From: Deinococcus aquiradiocola
GTDB lineage: Bacteria > Deinococcota > Deinococci > Deinococcales > Deinococcaceae
Length of the DNA stretch: 64,000 nucleotides
Direction of reading: 5' to 3'
NCBI RefSeq assembly: GCF_014646915.1
Contig: NZ_BMOE01000014.1
Coordinates: 26,978-90,977, forward strand
Within the stretch, counting starts at the first letter, position 1. Each line of letters begins with the position of its first letter. Shown here piece after piece: positions 7,667-15,420 of the stretch. Under the pieces are notes generated by a model. That model was given only the letters and a program-made list of their open reading frames with translations. It was not told where the DNA came from and made no database searches. Position numbers and translations under genes: made by a program.

Positions 7667-10366
7667 TCAGCCGATGGTGGCGCGGAAGCAGACGGTGAAG
7701 GTCTGCCCGGGCGTCAGGACCAGGGTGGGCAGGTTCACGGCGATGGCGCCGCCGCCCAGCTGTCCGGCGTCCGTGTCGGCCGCGAAGGTCGCGTACGTCG
7801 TGCCGGACGGCAGGATCAGCTTGATGTCCTGGTTGGTGCCGTACGCGGCACTCCTGGCGCTGGTGTTGCCGGGCACGGTGTCGCTGAAGGCGAGCTTGGT
7901 GGTGTTGAGGGTGCCGGTGTTGGTGGTCACGATGCAGTATTCGAGGATCTCGCCGGGTTTGCCGCTGCTGTTGCTGCCGACCGCGCCGCCGGTGGAGATG
8001 TTCTGCACGGTCTTGACGGCGCTGACCTGCGCGACGGGCTTCACGCAGGCGTTGATGGCGCGCACGTTGAAGCCGATGTCGTCGGAGGTGCCGCTCGTGC
8101 CGCCCGTGAAGCGCAGTTCGGCGCTGCTCACCCCGGCGACGCTGGTGGGCAGCGTCACGTAGCTCTCGACCTTGGGGTACACGCCCTGGTAGTAGCCGCG
8201 GTTCACCCAGGTGGCCGAGACGGCCGCGCCGTTCAGGGCGGTGATCTGCGCGGCGCCGCCCAGCCCGGCGTTGCCGGTGAGGCGGGCGTACTCGGTGCCG
8301 TTCACGTACAGGGACAGGGTGGAGGCGTTGGAGGGGTTGGGGGTGCCGTTGTTGAACCACCAGTCCATGTCCACGATGTACGCGCTGGCTGTCCCGACGC
8401 CCTGCCGGTACGCGGCGGCGTTGGTGACGAGCGGGACGGGGGTGGAGACCGTGCCGGTGTCCTGGTTGTAGAAGGCGGTGGTGTTGGGCGTGGAGAGCAG
8501 ATTGGTGGTGGTGCCGGTGCTGCAGGTGGTGGGCGGGGTGGGGAGGGCCGTGACGGGGGCGGTGTCGGTGCTGCAGTGGGTGGCGTCGCAGGTGGCGCTG
8601 GTGGGGACGGCGCCGCCGTTGTAGGGGTCGCCGCCGCCGCTGACGGACGCGGTGTTGCTGATGGTGCCGGTCGCGTCGGGCAGGACCGTCACGGCGAAGC
8701 TGATGGCGGTGCTGACGCTCGGGGCGATGGCGCCGGTGGTGGTGCAGGTGACGGTCTGCCCGCTCGTCTTGTAGGTGCTGGTGAGTTCGTCGACGTAGCT
8801 GCAGGTCCATGTGACGCCATTCGACACGACCTGGAAGCCGGAGACGGGCGCGATGCCGAGCGTGGCGGGCAGCGTGTCGGTGACGGTGACGGTGCCGCTG
8901 GTGCTGAGTCGGGTGGTGCCGCTCGCGGCGGCGGCGTTCGTGACGGTCAGGGTGTACGTGCCCTGCCCGGCGGCGGCGAGGGTGGCGGGCGCGTGGGTCT
9001 TGACGATGCTGAGGGCCGGGGTGGCCTGCACCGTCAGGACGGCGTTCGCGGCGACCAGGGTGTTCCCGGCGGTGGTCTGCACGGCACCCGAGGCGATGGT
9101 GTTGGTGTACGCGCCGAGCGCGGGGGCCGTGACGGCCACCGTGACGGTGCAGCCGCCCACCGGGATCACGAGGCCCGCCTTGACGGTGAGCTGCTTGTCG
9201 GCCGCGGCGGTCGTGACGAGCGCGGCGTTGCCCTGGGTGCTGCCGCTCGCTGCGAGGCAGGTGCCGGCAAGGGCGGGCGTGGACGCGACGACCATCTGGC
9301 CGGGCGTGGCGGGGAAGGTGTCCGTCAGGTCCTTGGTCAGGTAGTACGGCGCGGTGTTGGTGTTCCCGAACGTGAGGGTGAGGGTGGTGTTGGCGGGCGC
9401 GGAGGTGACGGTGGCGGGCGTGAAGCTCTTGGCGAGCGTGGGCACGTCCGGCACGACGCCGCAGCTCGCGAGGTCGGTGATGCCGCTGAAGGTCGCGCCG
9501 CTGTTCGGGTCGGTGAGGGTGCCGGTGCCGATGTCCAGCAGGAACAGGCCGTTGTTGGCGGTGATGGTGCTGCTGCTCAGGTTCACGTAGTACTGCCGCG
9601 TGACGGGGTTGTAGGCGAGGCCGTTGACGGTGGTGGTGGTGTTGGTGAGGGTCGCGCCGCCGAGCTTCAGCTGCACGGGGCTGCTGAGTACGCCCGTCCC
9701 GAGGTTCACGGCGTAGATGGTGGGGATGGCGTTCGGTTCCACCACGGCGTAGTCGGTGGTGCCGTTGGTGGCGATGTCGCCGTTGGTGGTGGGGGACACG
9801 ACGGCGTTGCCGTTGGACTTCAGTTCGTTGTACGTGCCGATGAGCGCGCCGCTGGCGGCATTGATCTGACCGACGTAGGTGCGACCAGCGTTCAGGGAGC
9901 TGTACAGCACGTACAGATTGCCGTTCGCGGCGAAGGTCGCGCCGATGATGCGCGGCGAGGTGTTGGTGCCCACCAGGGCCGGAGCGGTGTTGCCGGGCGC
10001 GGGGGCGGGCACGGTGCCGAGGCTGGCACTGAAGGCCTTGGTGGCGGGGTCGTAGTAGTACAGAGCGTTGCTGGTCTGGTCCACGTAGTACATGCGTCCC
10101 GTGGCCGGGTCGAGCGCGGCCGCGTTGGGGGCGGTGGTGGGCGTGTTCCCGAGGGTGTTGTAGGTGTTCGCGTACGGGTCGTAGTACACGGAGGTGTACG
10201 TGCCGCCGGAGACACGCGTGCCGTACACGGTGGTGCAGGCGCTGCCCGCCTGGGCGGTGCCGAGTGTGGCGGCGCCCAGCGTGGTCAGCAGGACCCCGAG
10301 CGTGGTGACGGTGCGTTGCCAACGCCTCAGCCAGGAGTGGCCGGGCCTGTCGTTGTGTTCTCTCAC
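7667..10366 (-). CDS. Exported propeller-like and DUF11 repeat protein (899 aa)
   Basis: Last gene of the coupled three-gene envelope operon. The protein starts REHNDRPGHSWLRRWQ, then a hydrophobic signal segment (TTLGVLLTTLGAATLGTAQA). Residues about 45-285 carry repeated blade-like stretches (NAAALDPATGRMYYVDQ, GLAYNPVTRQYYVNL) like a beta-propeller. DUF11-type domains follow (about 290-600), then a beta-sandwich-like region (about 625-790) and a final DUF11 domain ending FTVCFRATIG. The GTG start at 10366 overlaps the stop of the upstream gene as GTGA and has GAGGGGGAGC before it, so translation is coupled. Surface location is inferred; no enzymatic motif was seen. Confidence 0.8.
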   Translation of the reverse strand: MREHNDRPGHSWLRRWQRTVTTLGVLLTTLGAATLGTAQAGSACTTVYGTRVSGGTYTSVYYDPYANTYNTLGNTPTTAPNAAALDPATGRMYYVDQTSNALYYYDPATKAFSASLGTVPAPAPGNTAPALVGTNTSPRIIGATFAANGNLYVLYSSLNAGRTYVGQINAASGALIGTYNELKSNGNAVVSPTTNGDIATNGTTDYAVVEPNAIPTIYAVNLGTGVLSSPVQLKLGGATLTNTTTTVNGLAYNPVTRQYYVNLSSSTITANNGLFLLDIGTGTLTDPNSGATFSGITDLASCGVVPDVPTLAKSFTPATVTSAPANTTLTLTFGNTNTAPYYLTKDLTDTFPATPGQMVVASTPALAGTCLAASGSTQGNAALVTTAAADKQLTVKAGLVIPVGGCTVTVAVTAPALGAYTNTIASGAVQTTAGNTLVAANAVLTVQATPALSIVKTHAPATLAAAGQGTYTLTVTNAAAASGTTRLSTSGTVTVTDTLPATLGIAPVSGFQVVSNGVTWTCSYVDELTSTYKTSGQTVTCTTTGAIAPSVSTAISFAVTVLPDATGTISNTASVSGGGDPYNGGAVPTSATCDATHCSTDTAPVTALPTPPTTCSTGTTTNLLSTPNTTAFYNQDTGTVSTPVPLVTNAAAYRQGVGTASAYIVDMDWWFNNGTPNPSNASTLSLYVNGTEYARLTGNAGLGGAAQITALNGAAVSATWVNRGYYQGVYPKVESYVTLPTSVAGVSSAELRFTGGTSGTSDDIGFNVRAINACVKPVAQVSAVKTVQNISTGGAVGSNSSGKPGEILEYCIVTTNTGTLNTTKLAFSDTVPGNTSARSAAYGTNQDIKLILPSGTTYATFAADTDAGQLGGGAIAVNLPTLVLTPGQTFTVCFRATIG

Positions 10367-13300
10367 TTCTGCTCCCCCTCGTCCAGCATCAGGTCCAGGC
10401 GCAGGTACAGGCCCTTGCGGGTGCTGATGTTGCCGCTGATGCCGTCGAAGCCGATGGCGTTGTAGCCGAGCGTGACCCAGGTGCCGGGCAGGGCGCGCAG
10501 GCTGCCTTCCAGCCCGAAGCTGTACGCGCTGTAGTTGCTGGACGGCTGGTAGATGGCACGTCCGGCGACGCCGACCCCGATGAAGTCGTTCAGGTAGTAT
10601 GTGCCGCTCACGGACGGCTGCACGGTTAGGCTGCCGGGGTCGCTGACGAGCATGCGTCCGGCGACGCCCGCACGCACGCTCAGGTGGTCGAGGTGGTACT
10701 CGGCGTTCGCCTCGCCGATCACCTGTGGCTGGCTGCCGCCGAGCGAGCCGTCCTGGTAGCGGAGGTACGCGAGGCCCTGCAGGGGTCCGTTGCGCAGGGC
10801 GGTGGACGCGGCGACGCTCGTGCCGACCTGGTCGGCGGAGCCGAGCACGCGGGTGGCGTCCAGCGTGACGCTCCACTGGTCGTTCAGGGAGTAGCTGAGG
10901 CCGGTCTTGAGGACGGTGCGGAACACGCCGGACGTGGTGGACGCGTCCGCTCCGGCGCTCGCGACGAGCTTCTCGGCGGCGTAGCGGACGCTCGCCCCGG
11001 CGTTCCAGTCGCCGGCCCTGGTGCTGAGGTTGTAGAGGTACCCGCCACTCAGGTTGACGCTGAACTTGTCGCTGAGCGGGAGGGTGGTGTCCACGCCGAA
11101 GCGGGCGCGGTTGCCGCTGCCGCTGGCGTTGGGGAGGTCGTAACCGACCGAGAGGTTCGTGCCGCCCAGGCGCGTCTGCAGGCCCAGGCTGGCCTGCTGG
11201 CTGATGGGGTCGCTGCTGCCGTCCGCGTTCTGGCCACCCCAGTCGATCACGTCACGGGCGACGAGGGTGACGTTCTCGGCGACCTGCACCTTGGCGGCGG
11301 CGGTCGTGACGGGGTCCTGCGTGCCGCTCCCGATGGGCTGGGCGTGGTCGACGCTCAGGTCGAGCGGCCCGGCAGTGTACCCGGCGCTCACGAGGGCCGA
11401 GATGCCCTGCTGCGCGCCGAAGCCCGCCTGGACGCCCGCCCCGAGGCGCAGCACGCCGTTCTGGTAGCGGCCCTGCAGGCTCACGAGGCCGCCCTGGTTG
11501 CCGCTGCCGGTGGTGTCGCTGCCCGTCACGGCCTGGTTGGTGGTGCGGCCGAGTTCGTAGCTGCCGTCCGCGTACTGCGCGGCGAGGCGCACGCCGAAGT
11601 GCTCGCTGAGGCGCGCGTCGACGCTGGCGGTGGCGGCCACGCCCTTGTCGACGGGGTTCAGTCCGGCGTAGTTCTGGTCCTGGTAGCGCAGGCTGGCGCT
11701 GTAGTCGAGGTGCTCGGTCCGGCCGTTGAGGCTGCCGTTGACCATCAGGCCGCCCGCGTACGCGGCGAGCAGGTCGCCGACGACGGTCCCGGCGGACGCC
11801 TGGGTGGAGGCCCCGGCGGTGCTGTCGTAGCGGGCGCGCACGCCGACGGTGGTGACGTCGTCCATGTGGACGGCGGCCGCGCCGAGCGTCAGGCTGTCCC
11901 CGACGTGCGTGCTGATCTGCGCGCCGTACGCGAGGGTGCGGTTGCCGTCGGTGGCGGTCACGCGGTACACGACGCGCAGCGACTGGGCGTTCCCGGCCTC
12001 GTCGAGCAGGCCGATGGCGCGGCTGAAGTACAGCACGCCCGCGACGGGGTCGAGGGTGTAGTCGGTGTACGCGGTCAGGCGGCGCAGCGTCTGCGCGCCC
12101 GTCAGGCGGTCCGTGACCACGAGGTCCACCGTTTCGCTGTCGGGCGACACGTCGGTCTTGCTGAGGCGCACGACGCGCGTGCCGTTGGAGGGCAGCGTGT
12201 CGGTGACGAGGCTGCCGGGCAGGGCGGCCACGAAGCCCGCGACCTGTGGCGTGCCGTGCGTGTACGCGGAGAGCGCCGTGATGTTCCCGCCGATGCTGAA
12301 CACGTCGATGGGCAGTGCGGACTGGCGGTAGGACGCGCTGAAGTCCGGGTGCTCGTAGCGGAACGCGACCGGGTCGATGCCCTGCAGCGGGATCTGCTCG
12401 GTGGAGCTGTCGCCGTAGCCGGGGTAGCGCTGCAGGGGGTTGCTGGTGCTGGGCAGGCCCTGTGACCGGTCGAAGGTGACGCCGGGGCCGGTGGTGACGG
12501 TCGGGTCGCTGACGTTGGTGCCGTCGGAGCGGGTGGTTTCGGTGACCTGTCCGGCCCCGCCGCGCAGGGCGCCCGCGCCCGCCACGTACAGTTTGCCCGC
12601 GCCGAGCGGCGTCTCGAAGTACCCCTGGCTGCGCGCCTCGTAGGCCGTGCCGCTGCCGCCGCTGCCGAGGCTGCCGGTGAGGCTGACGAAGCCCACCCCG
12701 ACGCGGGTCCTGCTGGGTGTCGCCTCGAAGGTGCGGGTGATGACGCCGCTGCCCACGAGGACGCGGACGGTGAAGCGGGTGGGGGCGCTGATCGCGGGGA
12801 GTTCCAGGCTGCCCTCGCCGTTCCTGAGGACCACCTGCTGGCTCGCGACGGTGGGTCTGGCGTCCGGGGTGAGCGGGTCGAGGCTGGATTCGACGGTGAC
12901 GCTGGGCGTGCCGGGCGTCAGGCCGTTGATGTCGAGCAGCTTCAGCTTCAGCTTGATGGGCTGCACGCCGTCCGCGACGAGCTGCACGGGCGTGATCTGC
13001 GCGGTGACGGGCGCGCTCGCGAGGTACACCTTGACGCTCTGCCCGCCGTAGCTGATGACGTTCTCGCCGGGGCGCAGCTGCACGCCGTAGAACTCGCGGC
13101 GCGCGGTGTCCGCCTCGGTGTCGAGGGTGGTCTGCCCGAGCGCGCTGGCGTCCACGGCGTGCCCGTTGACGGTGGGAAGGGTGGGGTCGGCGTCGGGCGT
13201 GGCGCCCTGGCTGACCACGGCGACCGTGACGCGGTCGCGGTCGCGGTACACGGTGCCCGCGACGGGCAGGCGGATGCTGCCGTCGTTCTCGCTGGCCTGT

Positions 13301-15420
13301 GCCTGTCCGGCGGCGACGGCGGCCTTCAGGTCGTCGGGGTCGACGTGACCGGCGAGGACTTCCTGGCGGCCCAGCGCGTAACGGCCGAGCAGGGAGGGCG
13401 TCTCCAGGTCCGGCAGGGCCTCCTGGTGCCGGAGGGTGTACGTGAGCACCCCGCGCGGCGCGCCGGGCGTCGTCCAGTACAGGCGGCCGCTCGGTCCGAC
13501 GAGCGGGTCGGCGGTGGGTTTGCCGTTCAGCAGGCTGCTGCCGGGCACGTAACTGGCGCCCTGCGGCGGCGTGTGGGCCACCACGAGCTGCGTGGCGGCG
13601 CGCGGCGCGTCGAAGGGAATACGGACAGTGGAGTTGCGCGCCACCACGATGACGGGCGCGGGCGCTTCCGGCGCGGCCTGCGGGGCGGGATCGGCGGCGG
13701 CGGGGGTCGCCGCTTCGGGGGTGGGCGTTTCCGGGGCGGGTGCGGGCGTGGCGGCAACGAACTGACCCTTCACGCTCTGGCGGCTCTCGCAGTTGCTGCT
13801 GAGCGTGGCGTTCAGTTCGCTGCTGCCGCCCGCCTCGGCGCTCACGCGGGCGCGGTAGCTGAGGGTGCGGGACTCGCCGGGCTTCAGCTCGCCGCTGAAG
13901 ATGACCGGGTCGAGCGCCGTGAGGCCCGCGCCGGGCGCGTCCACGAGGCGGTAGGGGGCGTCCGCGCCGGAGGTGTTCGTGACACTCAGGCTGACGGTGA
14001 CCACATCGCCCGGCAGGGCCGCCGGGACGTCCGCGCGGCGCAGTTCGATCTGCGTGGCGGTGGGCAGCACCTGCACCGGCAGCGTCTGGCTGCGGCCCCA
14101 GGGTTGCAGTCCGGCGCTCGCTTCCAGCGTGCCGGCACGCGTGGCTCTGGCCTCGAAGCGCAGCTGCGCGGGGTGCGCGGCGTCCACGCGGGCGGTGGTG
14201 GCGGTGTCGCCGTCTGTGCTCAGGCCGTCCGGGAGCGTGACGTGCAGGCTGGCGGGCAGCGCCTGCCGGTCGAAGGCGGTGCTGGCCTGCGCGGTGAAGG
14301 TCACCACGTCGCCCACGCACACCTGCGTCTTGTCGGCCGTGAACTTCAGGTCCACGCTCGGCCTGATCTGCACCCTGACCTGCGCGGTCCCGCCCTTGAC
14401 GACGGTCGCCTGGGCGGTGCTGACGGTGGTCTCAGCGCCCGCGACGGGCTGCACGGCGACCGGGTACGCGCCTGCCGGGAGGTTGAGGGTGGTGTCGTGC
14501 TTCAGTGCGATCTGGCGGTCACCGACCGTCACGTCGGCGCCGGTCGCCTCGTTGCCGTCCGGGAGGACCAGTTCGGCGCTGACGTCCAGGCGTCCGGTGC
14601 TGTCGGCCCGCACGACGGTGAGGGGGGTGTCCTGGCCGTCCTTCTGCAGCGAGAAGCCGACGGTGTTGCTGTACTGTTTCGCGGCGTCCGGCTGGCGCAG
14701 GTACAGGGTGTAGTTGCCGGGCACGTCCGGCAGCGGCAGGGTGTCCCAGCCGAGGTCGCCGGACACCTTGAGCGGGTACACGCGGCCCTGCGCGTCGCGC
14801 AGTTCGGCTTCCATCTCGCTGGGGCCGTCCCCGTCGTACATGTGCAGTTCGAGGTTCCCGCCGCCGCTGGCGACGTTCAGGGCCGGGATCCAGTCCTTGG
14901 CGTGTACGTTGACGTTCAGGCGGTCCGCTTCGACGGCGGCACTGATGGTGTTCAGGCGGATCGCGAAGGTGTTCTTGCCTTTGCCCTGCGTCTGCACGCG
15001 CAGCGTGTACGTCCCTGCCGCGAGGTCGTCGTTCAGGAAGGTCTGCCAGTCGGGCTTCCCGACCCCGAAGTTGCGGGTGCGGACGACCTGCCCGCGCGCG
15101 TCGATGAGCATGAAGGTGCTGCTGACCGTGCCGCCGTACCCTTCGTCCCCGTACTCGCTGCTGCTGCGGTAGTCCTTGGGGTCGAACTGGGCGCTGTACA
15201 CGTCGAGCTGCACGCGGCCCGCCATGCCGACCACGAGGCGCAGGTCCTGGTCGCCGACCGTCCACATGAGCTTGTCGCCGACGCTGGTGAGCGGCAGGGA
15301 GGTGCTGACTTCCTGCGCGGCAGCCCCGCTGATCAGGGCGGCCGTGATGGTGCTGAGGGCGCGGGTGGTGACGAGGGCGCGGCGGGACCCGTTGCTGCCG
15401 GAGGACGTGTCGGGGTTCAT
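10363..15420 (-). CDS. Very large exported protein with predicted C-terminal outer-membrane beta-barrel (1685 aa)
   Basis: Middle gene of the coupled operon. A signal peptide lies within the first 30 residues (ITAALISGAAAQ). The N-terminal half is beta-rich, with PPC-like and DUF11-like domains and a Pro/Ala/Glu linker near residue 560. A motif region with YPGYGDSSTEQ and FRYEHPDFSASY sits near residues 1000-1040. From about residue 1160 the sequence alternates polar and hydrophobic residues in strand-sized units (LGLQTRLGGTNLSVGYDLP, FSVNLSGGYLYNLS, VSGTYYLNDFIGVGVAGR), as in a large outer-membrane barrel; it ends LYLRLDLMLDEGEQK. The ATG at 15420 has GGAGGT 5 bases upstream and overlaps the previous stop as TGATG; an in-frame ATG at 15432 is less well placed. 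Confidence 0.8.
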   Translation of the reverse strand: MNPDTSSGSNGSRRALVTTRALSTITAALISGAAAQEVSTSLPLTSVGDKLMWTVGDQDLRLVVGMAGRVQLDVYSAQFDPKDYRSSSEYGDEGYGGTVSSTFMLIDARGQVVRTRNFGVGKPDWQTFLNDDLAAGTYTLRVQTQGKGKNTFAIRLNTISAAVEADRLNVNVHAKDWIPALNVASGGGNLELHMYDGDGPSEMEAELRDAQGRVYPLKVSGDLGWDTLPLPDVPGNYTLYLRQPDAAKQYSNTVGFSLQKDGQDTPLTVVRADSTGRLDVSAELVLPDGNEATGADVTVGDRQIALKHDTTLNLPAGAYPVAVQPVAGAETTVSTAQATVVKGGTAQVRVQIRPSVDLKFTADKTQVCVGDVVTFTAQASTAFDRQALPASLHVTLPDGLSTDGDTATTARVDAAHPAQLRFEARATRAGTLEASAGLQPWGRSQTLPVQVLPTATQIELRRADVPAALPGDVVTVSLSVTNTSGADAPYRLVDAPGAGLTALDPVIFSGELKPGESRTLSYRARVSAEAGGSSELNATLSSNCESRQSVKGQFVAATPAPAPETPTPEAATPAAADPAPQAAPEAPAPVIVVARNSTVRIPFDAPRAATQLVVAHTPPQGASYVPGSSLLNGKPTADPLVGPSGRLYWTTPGAPRGVLTYTLRHQEALPDLETPSLLGRYALGRQEVLAGHVDPDDLKAAVAAGQAQASENDGSIRLPVAGTVYRDRDRVTVAVVSQGATPDADPTLPTVNGHAVDASALGQTTLDTEADTARREFYGVQLRPGENVISYGGQSVKVYLASAPVTAQITPVQLVADGVQPIKLKLKLLDINGLTPGTPSVTVESSLDPLTPDARPTVASQQVVLRNGEGSLELPAISAPTRFTVRVLVGSGVITRTFEATPSRTRVGVGFVSLTGSLGSGGSGTAYEARSQGYFETPLGAGKLYVAGAGALRGGAGQVTETTRSDGTNVSDPTVTTGPGVTFDRSQGLPSTSNPLQRYPGYGDSSTEQIPLQGIDPVAFRYEHPDFSASYRQSALPIDVFSIGGNITALSAYTHGTPQVAGFVAALPGSLVTDTLPSNGTRVVRLSKTDVSPDSETVDLVVTDRLTGAQTLRRLTAYTDYTLDPVAGVLYFSRAIGLLDEAGNAQSLRVVYRVTATDGNRTLAYGAQISTHVGDSLTLGAAAVHMDDVTTVGVRARYDSTAGASTQASAGTVVGDLLAAYAGGLMVNGSLNGRTEHLDYSASLRYQDQNYAGLNPVDKGVAATASVDARLSEHFGVRLAAQYADGSYELGRTTNQAVTGSDTTGSGNQGGLVSLQGRYQNGVLRLGAGVQAGFGAQQGISALVSAGYTAGPLDLSVDHAQPIGSGTQDPVTTAAAKVQVAENVTLVARDVIDWGGQNADGSSDPISQQASLGLQTRLGGTNLSVGYDLPNASGSGNRARFGVDTTLPLSDKFSVNLSGGYLYNLSTRAGDWNAGASVRYAAEKLVASAGADASTTSGVFRTVLKTGLSYSLNDQWSVTLDATRVLGSADQVGTSVAASTALRNGPLQGLAYLRYQDGSLGGSQPQVIGEANAEYHLDHLSVRAGVAGRMLVSDPGSLTVQPSVSGTYYLNDFIGVGVAGRAIYQPSSNYSAYSFGLEGSLRALPGTWVTLGYNAIGFDGISGNISTRKGLYLRLDLMLDEGEQK